A DNA stretch of 64,000 nucleotides from an uncultured Erysipelotrichaceae bacterium (GTDB lineage Bacteria > Bacillota_I > Bacilli_A > Erysipelotrichales > Erysipelotrichaceae), in assembly GCA_949744505.1 (NCBI GenBank), contig CATJXY010000050.1, positions 1 to 64,000 on the forward strand, written 5' to 3'. A model generated the notes under the pieces. The model was not told the origin of the DNA. It saw only the letters and a program-made list of their open reading frames with translations, and ran no database searches. A program made the translations under genes and the position numbers. Within the stretch, counting starts at the first letter, position 1. Each line of letters starts with the position of its first letter. Shown one piece after another: positions 51,800-61,097 of this stretch.

Positions 51800-52468
51800 T
51801 TATTTTAACAAAGCATGTATTTGTTTGTAGTTTGGCATATGGTTTTCTATAATTTGATAGAATCGCCCAGAATGATTTGGCACAATCAAATGCACATATT
51901 CATGAAGTAACACTGCATCGATGCACTCTATCGGATAATGCATTAGCATCACATTTAATACGATCAATTTTTTAGCCGGTGTACACGATCCCCATCGGCT
52001 TTTCATTTTTTTGATTTGAAAATTTGGATAAGGTAAATGATAATCATCCAACATTTGATTCCATCGATTCTTTTTTTCATCAACAATTTGCATCATCATC
52101 CCTGCCAATTTTTTATAAAAAACTGCCTGAATTCGCTGATCCTGCATGGCTGTTACAGTAATGAGTACACTATTTTCTTTAACCGAGCATGAATCTTTTA
52201 TACCTTGGTTTATGATAAGAACATACTCTTTTCCAAGTATTTTCACAAAGTTTCCTTTTTTTGTTTTTTCTTCACGATTTTTAATTTTATTTTCAATCCA
52301 TTTCTGCTTAGAGTAAATAAAGTCTTCTATCTGCTTATCGGAAATTCGATAGTTACATGTAATATACAAACACAAATCTTCATTAATGCGCATGTACATA
52401 TTTTTAATAGCTTTTCGCTCAATAATTAACGGATATTTTTTTCCATTGATTTCAATTACTTTCATCAT
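51800..52468 (-). CDS. YgjP-like (DUF45/M48-type) zinc metallopeptidase
   Basis: A 222-residue protein of the DUF45/YgjP family. The zinc motif HEYVH with the third ligand in VPNHSGRFY is intact, as is the family segment KMKSRWGSCTPAKKLIVLN. The family shares the metallopeptidase fold; its substrate is unclear. It has no visible Shine-Dalgarno: the ATG-ATG start lies directly downstream of the degV terminator hairpin. Confidence 0.85.
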   Translation of the reverse strand: MMKVIEINGKKYPLIIERKAIKNMYMRINEDLCLYITCNYRISDKQIEDFIYSKQKWIENKIKNREEKTKKGNFVKILGKEYVLIINQGIKDSCSVKENSVLITVTAMQDQRIQAVFYKKLAGMMMQIVDEKKNRWNQMLDDYHLPYPNFQIKKMKSRWGSCTPAKKLIVLNVMLMHYPIECIDAVLLHEYVHLIVPNHSGRFYQIIENHMPNYKQIHALLK

Positions 52469-52472
52469 GACA

Positions 52473-52496
52473 TAAAAAATCAGCTTACGCTGATTT
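52473..52496 (-). terminator. Terminator of degV
   Basis: Minus strand AAATCAGC/GCTGATTT around GTAA, followed by T residues. It ends only five bases before the YgjP-like start codon. Confidence 0.85.
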
Positions 52497-53337
52497 ATCC
52501 TTTCAATTTTTTTGCATAACCAAAAGCAATTGTATCCGGTCCTGTATGCGCCATAATGGTAGAATACATAGGAACTACTTTAACTTCTCTATGCAATCTC
52601 GCTTCCATTTCTTTTGCATATTCTTTTGCCTCATCTTCCATTTCCGCTTCTACAATATAAAAATTGAAATCATCCGGATTTTCTATTTGGCATACCACAT
52701 CCATTGCGATTTGAATTGCTTTCTTAAATGTGCGTACTTTATCATGAACTGTTATACTACCGTTTTCCACTTTTAAAATCGGTACTATCTTTAATAAATT
52801 TCCAAGTGCCGCCGCTGCCGGAGAAATCCGTCCTCCTCGCTTTAAATAAACAAGATCTTTAGGAAGTAATGCTGCCCACATATAAGTTTCATTTTCAATT
52901 TTATCTTTTAATGTTTGGCAATCATATCCTTTTTCTATAAGTAGTTTAACTTCTTCAAGCATTCCTTGAAGCGGATAACATGCAAATTTTGCATCAACAA
53001 CCGTAACCCGTCCATTATAATTTTTAGATAAAGTTGCAGCAACCTCATAGGAACCACTCAAACCGGAAGAAATCGGTACATATAAAATTTCATCATATTC
53101 CTCTAATACTTTTTCCCAAGTAGAAATCAACGTTCCCAATACCGCTTGAGATGTTTTTATAACATCACCGTTTCTCATTCTCTGAGCTAATTCCTTTTTG
53201 GTTATAGTTTCTTCTTCAATAAATTCTTCTTCATCATTAATCGTTAAAGGTAGGCGGATGACAAACAATCCTTTTCTTTCGGCATCTTCAACAGAAATAT
53301 CAGCTGATGAATCAGTCATTAAAGCAATTTTTTTCAT
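52495..53337 (-). CDS. DegV family fatty acid-binding protein
   Basis: A 280-residue DegV protein. These bind a fatty acid and serve as the B subunit of the FakAB fatty-acid kinase. TDSSADIS at the N-terminus, the PISSGLSGSYEVAATL loop, and LKRGGRISPAAAALG are signature segments. The start at 53337 has GGTGAG upstream; a longer frame upstream would cross the promoter. No fakA is in the window. Confidence 0.9.
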   Translation of the reverse strand: MKKIALMTDSSADISVEDAERKGLFVIRLPLTINDEEEFIEEETITKKELAQRMRNGDVIKTSQAVLGTLISTWEKVLEEYDEILYVPISSGLSGSYEVAATLSKNYNGRVTVVDAKFACYPLQGMLEEVKLLIEKGYDCQTLKDKIENETYMWAALLPKDLVYLKRGGRISPAAAALGNLLKIVPILKVENGSITVHDKVRTFKKAIQIAMDVVCQIENPDDFNFYIVEAEMEDEAKEYAKEMEARLHREVKVVPMYSTIMAHTGPDTIAFGYAKKLKG

Positions 53338-53385
53338 TTCTCTCACCCCGCGACTACCATTATAACATAGTTTTTTAAAAAAGGC

Positions 53386-53414
53386 TTTACAAATCCATAA
53401 TAATACGATAAAAT
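53386..53414 (+). promoter_or_regulatory. Promoter of tRNA-His
   Basis: TTTACA (53386-53391), 17 bp, TAAAAT (53409-53414). Confidence 0.8.
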
Positions 53415-53432
53415 AATTAAGCACTTAATTAT

Positions 53433-53510
53433 GGCGGTTGTGGCGAAGTTGGTTAACGCACCGGATTGTGGCTCCGGCATTCGCGAGTTCAAGTCTCGTC
53501 AATCGCCCCA
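53433..53510 (+). tRNA. tRNA-His(GTG)
   Basis: The anticodon stem CCGGA/TCCGG holds loop TTGTGGC (anticodon GTG). The acceptor stem GCGGTTG/CAATCGC has the extra G at -1 paired with C73, as required for His, and CCA is encoded. Confidence 0.96.
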
Positions 53511-53545
53511 TATTTTCAAATTAGGTCTATACCTTATATATTCAA

Positions 53546-53569
53546 AAAAGCCTTTCTTGAGGCTTTTTT
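53546..53569 (+). terminator. Terminator of tRNA-His
   Basis: AAAAGCCT/AGGCTTTT around a 6-nt loop, followed by TTG. Confidence 0.85.
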
Positions 53570-53639
53570 GTTTGTTTTGATCATTATCAATGAAGTATGT
53601 TTGATATTATTCTTAAATTTCATTTTTTGAATGTCCGAT

Positions 53640-53668
53640 TTTACTTTTATCATCAATTTAGATATAAT
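53640..53668 (+). promoter_or_regulatory. Promoter of the deaminase gene
   Basis: TTTACT (53640-53645), 17 bp, TATAAT (53663-53668). It precedes the chosen ATG at 53694. Confidence 0.75.
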
Positions 53669-53693
53669 AAATACATATATTAGGAGAAGGTTT

Positions 53694-54182
53694 ATGGAAA
53701 GAAGAGACAAAATAAATTACTATCTTGATTTAGCAGAAATTGTATCTCAAAGAGGAACTTGCTTGCGAAGAAATTACGGGGCTGTTATTGTTAAAAACGA
53801 TGAAGTAATTTCAACTGGATACGTTGGTGCCCCTCGTGGTAGAAAGAACTGTACAGATATGGGAATTTGCATTCGCGAGAAAATGTGCATTCCTAGAGGC
53901 GAACGATATGAATTGTGTAGGAGTGTCCATGCTGAGGCAAACGCTATTATCAGTGCTCCAAGAGATAAAATGTTAGGCAGTTCTCTATACTTGGTGGGTA
54001 TCGATTGTGCTACAAAAAATTATGTAACAAACTCCAACAGTTGTTCCATGTGTAAACGAATGATTATCAATGCCGGAATTTCCACAGTCTATATACGGGA
54101 TACAAAGCAAGATTATCGTATTGTGTCAGTTGATGAATGGATTCAAGACGATGAATCTCTTGAAGGAGTTTTAGGTTATTAA
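53694..54182 (+). CDS. ComEB/dCMP deaminase-like protein
   Basis: A 162-residue cytidine/deoxycytidylate deaminase family protein. The zinc site is complete: SVHAEANAII supplies His and the catalytic Glu, and NSCSMCKRMI supplies two cysteines. Additional cysteines (CTDMGICIREKMC, RGERYELCRS) match the ComEB/dCMP deaminase type. The probable reaction is dCMP to dUMP for dTTP synthesis. AGGAGAAGG precedes the ATG. A terminator separates it from the helicase gene. Confidence 0.88.
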   Translation: MERRDKINYYLDLAEIVSQRGTCLRRNYGAVIVKNDEVISTGYVGAPRGRKNCTDMGICIREKMCIPRGERYELCRSVHAEANAIISAPRDKMLGSSLYLVGIDCATKNYVTNSNSCSMCKRMIINAGISTVYIRDTKQDYRIVSVDEWIQDDESLEGVLGY

Positions 54183-54212
54183 AGGGATCTTTGATAAAAA
54201 GTTCCCTTTTTT
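54181..54212 (+). terminator. Terminator of the deaminase gene
   Basis: AAAGGGA/TCCCTTT with a long loop, then T residues. Confidence 0.75.
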
Positions 54213-54272
54213 CATTAAAAGCCAAGATTTATTTGACTTAATAATATATAATTGTTTTTAGGAGATGGTTTA

Positions 54273-57200
54273 ATGTATTCAGTTGCTTCAGAAATATCAC
54301 GTTCAATTAAAGAAGGAAAGTGGTTATATATTGAATATAACAATACTTCTGAAAAGCGAATCACATATTTTTGGGCTGCTGTTTTAGACATTGATCCCAA
54401 TAATAAAAAATTAAAAGTAGATCTTTTCAATCAAGACAAAGGATGGGATGTATTAACCGGAACATTATATTTCACTCAAATACTAAAAGCAGAAGTCATT
54501 GAAGGAACACACTATACAATTCAAAAAGAATTGATTAACAAGATTATTCATAATTATACTCAATTTGATTTTCTAGAATACTCAGGAATTAATGAAAGGA
54601 TTCTGCATTATTACCGTGAATGCTACGAAAATGATCGTGATGGAATTATAAAAAAATATACTTTAGTCAATGGGATAGACGCAGATATATTTAAGGGGCA
54701 GAATTTCCCTTTAAATCCTGAGCAATTTGAACAATTCGTAAAGTATTTGAAGCTCAAACATAAAAAAAGTAACATCTCCTCTCAGGCTCAACTCATCACC
54801 ATGGCAATAAATGTACTCTCAATAACTGATTCTAAAGGACTTTATCCGCTTGTTTACAAAGATCTTTTATTAGACATTCGAAAAAAAGAACTCACTGTAT
54901 CTACAGAAAATCACTTTAATTTACGTATAAAAGATATGAATGATTCTACTAAGTTTGATTTAAAAAATATTTATGACGGAGATATAAATGATTTCATTAT
55001 TAATTATGATAAAAATAAAGAATTATACATATCTGATTTAATCATCAATCTAAAAAGAGATCAAAAAGTCGATGAGAGACCTTATGTGTTTAAGTTTGAA
55101 CGATATTTACCTATCAATATTCGTAATGAATATAATCAAATTGAAAAACATTTTACTGATGGAACGCTCTGTGCGCCCCTAAAAACATTTTTTGGCATGA
55201 TTGAAAAAAAGAGAAAAAGAAAAGGAAAAAGTATTCTAATAGAAAACTCAAATATCAATCTTGATCAAATACGTACAATCTTCAATGCTATGGTCAATGA
55301 CATTACCTTTGTTCAAGGTCCACCGGGAACCGGAAAAACACAAACAATCATAAATGTCATCCTTTCTTCTTTGCTCAACCACTCCACCTGCCTTATTACA
55401 TCAAATAACAACGAAGCAATAAATAACATTGTCAGAAAATGTTTTTCTTTCACGTATCAAGGAAGAAAGATTCCATTCAATCTACTTCGTTTAGGAAGTA
55501 ATCGGCACATTAAAGAAACACTCAAATTTTTAAAGCAAAGCCTAGATGAGTTCCAAAAGCAAAATATTAAAATTGAAAAAAATGAGATCAAAAACTTGGA
55601 ATCGGAATTTATGAATTGGTTTTCTTTTATTCAATCCTCAATTGAAAACTATGAGCAAGCAGCTGAATTAAAAGAGCAACTGGATTCATTAAATGAAGTC
55701 ATTCATGAGATTGAAGGAAATAAAAACAGTGATGAAGTTTCACAAAGCATGGCACTTTTAGGCATTAAAGACCAGATTTTTCAAATTGAATCACAGTTAA
55801 AAAAATTACCAAATTTCAAATGGGATAACAATTCTCTAAATCTAAATCAAGAAAAAATAATGCGTTATATTTATCTTCGTTCTATGGAATCTTATCAAAA
55901 ACTGAACACAAGTTCCAAACAGGATTTAAAAGCCATTCTAGAAATAAACGATACAGAGGAACAATTACAAAGTTTCAGACATTATATTGGGCAAGAAACA
56001 AATTTAAAAAAATTGCTTGATTGTTTCCCTTTTATTATTTCAACAAATATTTCATGTGCCAAATTAGGTCCTGCAAATCCTTCTTTTGATCTCCTAATTA
56101 TGGATGAAGCCTCTCAGTGTTCAAATTCGGTTGCTTTACTAGCCATGGCAAGATGTAAACGTGCGCTATTTGTCGGAGATCAAAATCAATTGCAACCTGT
56201 TTCGGTGATAAGTGAAACCAAGAATGAAATGCTGATTCGATCTTATGATATTCCCGAACATTATAATTATAAGAAAAATTCTATATTAAGTACTCTACTG
56301 AAAATAGATCCGATTTCAAAGTTTATTCTTCTCCATCAACACTACCGTTGTCATAATAAAATCATCGGTTTTTCCAACAAAAAATATTATGGGAATGAAT
56401 TAGAGTTATGTAGTGCTTTAAAGAATAGAGATGCTTTAAAACTAATACAAGTAGATTCATCAAAGAATAATGATAAGAATACAAGTAAAGAAGAAGTTCA
56501 AGCAATTATTGAGGAAATCAAACAGTCTTCTAATCCAGACATTGCGGTGATATCCCCCTTTTATAAACAGGCCTCACTATTGGAAGAAGAATTGGAAAAA
56601 AATCATTTGAATCATGTGAAGGTTGGAACGGTTCACACTTTTCAAGGAAATGAAAATACTAAAGTTATTCTTAGTAGTGGCATCAGTAAAGCAACACATC
56701 CATCTAGCTATCATTGGTTAAAAAACAATCAAGAGCTTTTAAATGTAGCCACAACAAGGGCGAAAGAAAATCTAGTCTTGGTAACAGACACGGATGTTGT
56801 TGAAAAACTTTCGAAAGAGCCAAATGATTTTTTAGATTTAGTTCATTATATTCAAAAAGACGGTGAAGTTCAAATTCAATCTCATCAAAATGATTTATTT
56901 ACTTCAAAAGTTAAAAACTTCAAATATTTCAATACCCAAGCTGAGGAAGAATTTTTGAAAACATTAATGCATTTAAAGTCGATTTACGGTCAATTAAATG
57001 TCCATGCAAAAGTCAAAGTAAGTGATGTATTACAATTAGATCCTCAACAACATCAATTATTTAAATACGGAAATCAGGCTCACTTTGACTTTGTTATTTA
57101 TGACCTTGAGCAAGCACCTCTTGTTGCTATCGAAGTGATGGGTGCTGAACATTACAGTCATCAAAAAGTAATCGAAAGAGATAAGAAAAAACAATTAATA

Positions 57201-57299
57201 TGTAAAAATCATAACCTTGCTTTGATAACTATTAAAAATGATTATGTTCGCAGATATTCTTTTATCAAAGAAACAATTATGAATACCATAAAAAAATAA
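54273..57299 (+). CDS. SF1 (Upf1/DNA2-like) helicase with C-terminal DUF2726 nuclease-like domain
   Basis: A 1008-residue protein. An N-terminal region of unknown fold (1-330) precedes a split superfamily 1 helicase core: Walker A FVQGPPGTGKTQTIINV, Walker B LLIMDEASQCSNS, motif III GDQNQLQPVS, motif IV-V HQHYRCHNKIIGFSN and GTVHTFQGNENTKVI, and motif VI NVATTRAKENLVLV. A coiled-coil insert of about 170 residues follows the first motifs. The last 110 residues look like a DUF2726/PD-(D/E)XK-type domain (HFDFVIYD, LVAIEVMGAEHY, RDKKKQLICKNHNL). Such helicase-nuclease fusions occur in DNA repair and in defence systems. AGGAGA precedes the ATG. It is a single-gene unit. Confidence 0.83.
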   Translation: MYSVASEISRSIKEGKWLYIEYNNTSEKRITYFWAAVLDIDPNNKKLKVDLFNQDKGWDVLTGTLYFTQILKAEVIEGTHYTIQKELINKIIHNYTQFDFLEYSGINERILHYYRECYENDRDGIIKKYTLVNGIDADIFKGQNFPLNPEQFEQFVKYLKLKHKKSNISSQAQLITMAINVLSITDSKGLYPLVYKDLLLDIRKKELTVSTENHFNLRIKDMNDSTKFDLKNIYDGDINDFIINYDKNKELYISDLIINLKRDQKVDERPYVFKFERYLPINIRNEYNQIEKHFTDGTLCAPLKTFFGMIEKKRKRKGKSILIENSNINLDQIRTIFNAMVNDITFVQGPPGTGKTQTIINVILSSLLNHSTCLITSNNNEAINNIVRKCFSFTYQGRKIPFNLLRLGSNRHIKETLKFLKQSLDEFQKQNIKIEKNEIKNLESEFMNWFSFIQSSIENYEQAAELKEQLDSLNEVIHEIEGNKNSDEVSQSMALLGIKDQIFQIESQLKKLPNFKWDNNSLNLNQEKIMRYIYLRSMESYQKLNTSSKQDLKAILEINDTEEQLQSFRHYIGQETNLKKLLDCFPFIISTNISCAKLGPANPSFDLLIMDEASQCSNSVALLAMARCKRALFVGDQNQLQPVSVISETKNEMLIRSYDIPEHYNYKKNSILSTLLKIDPISKFILLHQHYRCHNKIIGFSNKKYYGNELELCSALKNRDALKLIQVDSSKNNDKNTSKEEVQAIIEEIKQSSNPDIAVISPFYKQASLLEEELEKNHLNHVKVGTVHTFQGNENTKVILSSGISKATHPSSYHWLKNNQELLNVATTRAKENLVLVTDTDVVEKLSKEPNDFLDLVHYIQKDGEVQIQSHQNDLFTSKVKNFKYFNTQAEEEFLKTLMHLKSIYGQLNVHAKVKVSDVLQLDPQQHQLFKYGNQAHFDFVIYDLEQAPLVAIEVMGAEHYSHQKVIERDKKKQLICKNHNLALITIKNDYVRRYSFIKETIMNTIKK

Positions 57300-57332
57300 G
57301 ACAGAATTTTCATTGAAAAACACTGTCTTATT
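57285..57332. terminator. Bidirectional terminator between helicase and histidine kinase genes
   Basis: A 10-bp stem AATAAGACAG/CTGTCTTATT with an 18-nt loop; the minus-strand side is followed by a strong T-run. Confidence 0.85.
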
Positions 57333-57346
57333 TCTATTGTAAAATC

Positions 57347-59230
57347 TTATTCTTCTACTTTATTAAACTTCAAAATCACTTTAAACAAATCTCCATCTAT
57401 AATTATATTCATAGTGCCTCCTAAGAGCTCTGTCAGACTCTTAGCAATAGATAATCCCAGTCCACTTCCTTCAGTATTTCGTGAACTATCCCCTCTTACA
57501 AACCGTTCCATTAAATCCTCGGCATTAATGTTCAGTCTCTCTTTAGAAATGTTTTTGATTGCTAATTCTACTGTTTTATCACTTTCAATTACATCCATAT
57601 AAACTCTTGTCTGAGGCAAACTGTATTTACATGCATTTGAAAGGATATTGTCAAAGATTCGATATAGCAATTTTCCATCTGCCAAAATATGAAGATCATT
57701 ATTTGATGAATTCACTTCTAAAGACAATTGATTTTTATCAAATCTATCTGCAAACTCAGCCGTTGTTTGCGTAATCATTTCACAAAGATTCGTTGTAATG
57801 AGATTTACCTTCACATTTCCTGTAGAAGCCTTAGATGCTTCAATTAAATCTTCTGTTAATTTTTTCAAACGCAAAGAATGGCGTTCTAAGATTTCAATAT
57901 ATTCTTTTCTTTTTTCTTCCGACTCCTCTTTCTTTAATAAATCAATATAGTTGATAATAGAAGTAAGAGGTGTTTTTAAATCATGAGAAACATTCGTAAC
58001 CAATTCTGTTTTAAGAAGTTCACTTTTCATCCGCTTTTCGACTTCTTCGTTCAATCCAATTTTAATTTGATTCAAATTTTCTCCAAACTCCTTGATATCC
58101 ATAATCATATCACTTGTATCCATTTGTTGATTCAAATCGCCTTGTGCAAGTTGTTTTGCGGTATCTTTTAGTTTTAACCAATCCAAAGATTGTTTGCATA
58201 AAAAGACAAGTATACTCAAATCTACCAAAATCCATAAAATCAGGAATACTATTACGAAAAAATCATTCCCAATCAAAATCATAAATATACAAAATAAATT
58301 GAAGAAGAAAACAAACGCAATGGAAACAATTACTTTCCAAACTAATGGAATCATCCCAATGATTTTGTTTAATCCAATTTTATAATTTTCAAATAAAATT
58401 TTTGATTTTTCAAACAAAAAATGTGCAATCTGTATAATTAAAGAATTTTTAATTAATATTCGATTCCTAATTTGAACATAAACAGAATAGAAATAATAAA
58501 TATTCACATAATATACTAACCAGAATAATGCTAAAACAAATAAAACATGAAATTTTCCACTTTGAAACGGAACATTATACATCATTTCTAAAAAGACGAT
58601 AAGTATACAAATATCAACTCCTGCAATTACAGCACTTAAAAAATCGATGGGTACACAATTTAATTTGCTACATTGTATCTTTCCCTCTTCATCATAGTTA
58701 TCTCCCTTTTTAATAAAATAGATCAATTGCATCAAGAAAAGAATAAAGAAAACAATACAACCCAAAATTTCCAAATTGCGATAACGATAAGTATTTTCAA
58801 GCAAAATACTTGTAAAATAAAAATCATCTTCTATTTTAATATCCCTTGGAATGGTTACCTTTACATAATAATTTTGACTATGTGACACGAAATTAAACAT
58901 AAATTCGCTTACATTTGAGCCGATTCTCTGCCGATTATTATAGATTTGGTTGTCATCTTCATCATAGACAATAATATTTGCATTGGTTGAATTATTCTCA
59001 AGACGTGATTGAACATCATAACTGTTAGTCCATCCGTCAATATAATCAATTGTTTCCTGAGCATAGTTATAAGCAATGATACGACTAAATGGAGTTTCTT
59101 TATAATCAAACGTATTTCGTGAATAATATCCTTCTACAGCATTGTAAAGGACCCCAAATCCGCAAATAATTGTTAAGAATAACGAAAGTCCCATCAAAAA
59201 AATTAAAACATGTTTTTTCAACTTAATCAT
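57347..59230 (-). CDS. Sensor histidine kinase
   Basis: A 627-residue membrane kinase. An N-terminal membrane segment is followed by an external region of about 115 residues, then several more membrane segments (about 150-350) and a HAMP-like stretch. The HisKA H-box is TNVSHDLKTPLTSIINY. The ATPase domain has the N-box NILSNACKYS and GLGLSIAKSL. The start at 59230 has GGGGGA upstream and overlaps the response regulator gene by 8 bp. The ligand is unknown. It phosphorylates the OmpR-type regulator encoded just before it. Confidence 0.92.
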   Translation of the reverse strand: MIKLKKHVLIFLMGLSLFLTIICGFGVLYNAVEGYYSRNTFDYKETPFSRIIAYNYAQETIDYIDGWTNSYDVQSRLENNSTNANIIVYDEDDNQIYNNRQRIGSNVSEFMFNFVSHSQNYYVKVTIPRDIKIEDDFYFTSILLENTYRYRNLEILGCIVFFILFLMQLIYFIKKGDNYDEEGKIQCSKLNCVPIDFLSAVIAGVDICILIVFLEMMYNVPFQSGKFHVLFVLALFWLVYYVNIYYFYSVYVQIRNRILIKNSLIIQIAHFLFEKSKILFENYKIGLNKIIGMIPLVWKVIVSIAFVFFFNLFCIFMILIGNDFFVIVFLILWILVDLSILVFLCKQSLDWLKLKDTAKQLAQGDLNQQMDTSDMIMDIKEFGENLNQIKIGLNEEVEKRMKSELLKTELVTNVSHDLKTPLTSIINYIDLLKKEESEEKRKEYIEILERHSLRLKKLTEDLIEASKASTGNVKVNLITTNLCEMITQTTAEFADRFDKNQLSLEVNSSNNDLHILADGKLLYRIFDNILSNACKYSLPQTRVYMDVIESDKTVELAIKNISKERLNINAEDLMERFVRGDSSRNTEGSGLGLSIAKSLTELLGGTMNIIIDGDLFKVILKFNKVEE

Positions 59231-59927
59231 TTCGTCGTCCCCCTTCAAACTTATAACCCAAACCCCATACTACCTTTAAATATCGAGGATCTGCCGGGTT
59301 AACCTCAATTTTTTCACGTAAATGTCGAATATGAACCGCAACCGTATTTTCTGCTCCATAGGAAGATTCATTCCATACATTTTCATAGATCTGAGCGGAA
59401 GAATATACCTTATCTTTATTGATCATCAAAAACTTTAGAATATTGAATTCACTTGGTGTGAGAGAAACTTCTTCTCCATCTACTATGACCTTCTTTTGAT
59501 CATCATCTATTTCGATTCCCCCAATTGATAAAATTGAAGATTCTTCTTTTTTCATGCCACCTAATTTTGCATATCTTCTCAACTGACTCTTGACCCTTGC
59601 TTTGACCTCAAGCGGATTAAATGGTTTTGTGATATAATCATCCGCCCCTATTTCCAAACCCAATACTTTATCATAATCTTCACTTTTAGCTGTAAGAAGA
59701 ATTATCGGGGTATTGGATATTTCTCTAATTTTGGAAGTTGCCGTAATTCCATCCATTAAAGGCATCATGATATCCATCAATACACAATGAATTTCATTTT
59801 TTTCAATAAGATCTAAAGCTTCTTTTCCTGTATAAGCTTCATAAATTTGATAATCGTCATTTTTTAAATAAATTTTTAGAGCGTTTACAATATCACGATC
59901 ATCATCACAAATCAATATATTAAACAT
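59223..59927 (-). CDS. OmpR-family response regulator
   Basis: A 234-residue regulator. Receiver domain with the acidic pocket DDD at the N-terminus, phospho-acceptor Asp in VLMDIMMPLMDG, and Lys in TKPFNPLEV. The C-terminal winged helix (SLTPSEFNILKFLM, VAVHIRHLREKIE) binds DNA. GAGGG precedes the ATG. Together with the kinase it forms a two-component system; the next gene downstream is on the other side of a terminator, and the M23 peptidase gene upstream may be a target, though this is only proximity. Confidence 0.94.
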   Translation of the reverse strand: MFNILICDDDRDIVNALKIYLKNDDYQIYEAYTGKEALDLIEKNEIHCVLMDIMMPLMDGITATSKIREISNTPIILLTAKSEDYDKVLGLEIGADDYITKPFNPLEVKARVKSQLRRYAKLGGMKKEESSILSIGGIEIDDDQKKVIVDGEEVSLTPSEFNILKFLMINKDKVYSSAQIYENVWNESSYGAENTVAVHIRHLREKIEVNPADPRYLKVVWGLGYKFEGGRRND

Positions 59928-60087
59928 GTTTATCCCTCATTTCTTCTTTATTTTACCATTTGATTTTTAAGATGCCTCTTAGTTCTCTTTAAGAATTTAT
60001 TAAGATTATTTCTTATATAGATATTTTCTATTTTACTTCTTTTCTGATTTCTTTGCATCTTTTTCTTCATATAAGGGATATCACTTC

Positions 60088-60906
60088 TTATTTTAAATTC
60101 AAAATATCTTCCGGTTTTTCACGACATGGTGCATCCTTTTTAACACTGCATCTGTTCTCAAACCCTTCTTTACCAAATCCAATATGAAAAGAAAGGTTTC
60201 CATCCCATTCATTTAAAAAATCACTCATTGTTTCTTCTTTCAGCCTGAAAATTTCAACATGAACATGCGGCCCCGATGAATTTCCGGAAGATCCTACTTC
60301 TGCAATCTTCTCACCTTGTTTCACTAAAGATCCGATTGATAATAATGAATCTTGTTTAAGATGAAGATATTTAACCACATAACAAGTATTTTCTACTTTA
60401 GTCAATAAATATAATTGATTTCCTCCTCCTTCTGTCCCCGGATATCCACACATATTTCTCAACTTTCCCACCGTAGGACATGCATTAGATTTACCGATAA
60501 TAACCCCATCAGCTACAGCTACTACCTCTGTTGAAATCGGTGCAGCAAAATCTACTCCCAAATGATATCTCCCATAATAAGAAGACCCATAATGCCAAGT
60601 ACCGGATGATATATTAAAACCCGATTTAATAGGCAAGCAGAAATCATTTGGCAGTTTATCACTACGCTGCTCAAGAAACTCTAATGTCATCCTTTTTAAT
60701 GTCTCATGTTCTCCATCGACAAGTGTTCCATCCATTGTTCCTTCTAAATTCATTTTTTGAAATATTTTTCTATCTTCTATTAATTCATCTGAATTTTTTG
60801 AATCCCTTGGGATTTCCTGGGATGCAAAAACCGGCACCTCATTTACATGCATTAAAAAAAATGAGATCATTAACCCAATCACTTGATTTCTTCTTTTTTT
60901 ATTCAC
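60088..60906 (-). CDS. Secreted M23 (LytM) peptidoglycan endopeptidase
   Basis: A 272-residue exported protein. The N-terminal signal (RRNQVIGLMISFFLMHVNEV...VFAS) is followed by a helical linker and the LytM domain: RYHLGVDFAAP carries the first His-x3-Asp pair and SGPHVHVEIF the His-x-His pair. Four cysteines (CPTV, CGYPG, CSVKK, CREKP) may form disulfides. The start is GTG with GGAG 7 nt upstream. It cleaves cross-links in peptidoglycan. Located upstream of the two-component operon, with a separate DUF1361 gene diverging from it. Confidence 0.87.
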   Translation of the reverse strand: MNKKRRNQVIGLMISFFLMHVNEVPVFASQEIPRDSKNSDELIEDRKIFQKMNLEGTMDGTLVDGEHETLKRMTLEFLEQRSDKLPNDFCLPIKSGFNISSGTWHYGSSYYGRYHLGVDFAAPISTEVVAVADGVIIGKSNACPTVGKLRNMCGYPGTEGGGNQLYLLTKVENTCYVVKYLHLKQDSLLSIGSLVKQGEKIAEVGSSGNSSGPHVHVEIFRLKEETMSDFLNEWDGNLSFHIGFGKEGFENRCSVKKDAPCREKPEDILNLK

Positions 60907-61097
60907 TATTTCACTCCTTTACCCTTTAAACTATACCGATGAATTATGGGATAAATTTGTGTATTATGTGAAAATTGCGTGTAGAATGGGACCAAATTCT
61001 GCCAATTGAATGCAAAATCACTTGATTTTAAGGAAATATTAAACAACTCTATCAAAATAAAATATATAATATAGTTAATTTTGATTGGAGCAACAAT

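Noticed and set aside
54215-54430. Minus-strand frame at the start of the helicase gene
   Set aside because: It lies antisense to the helicase start, without ribosome site.
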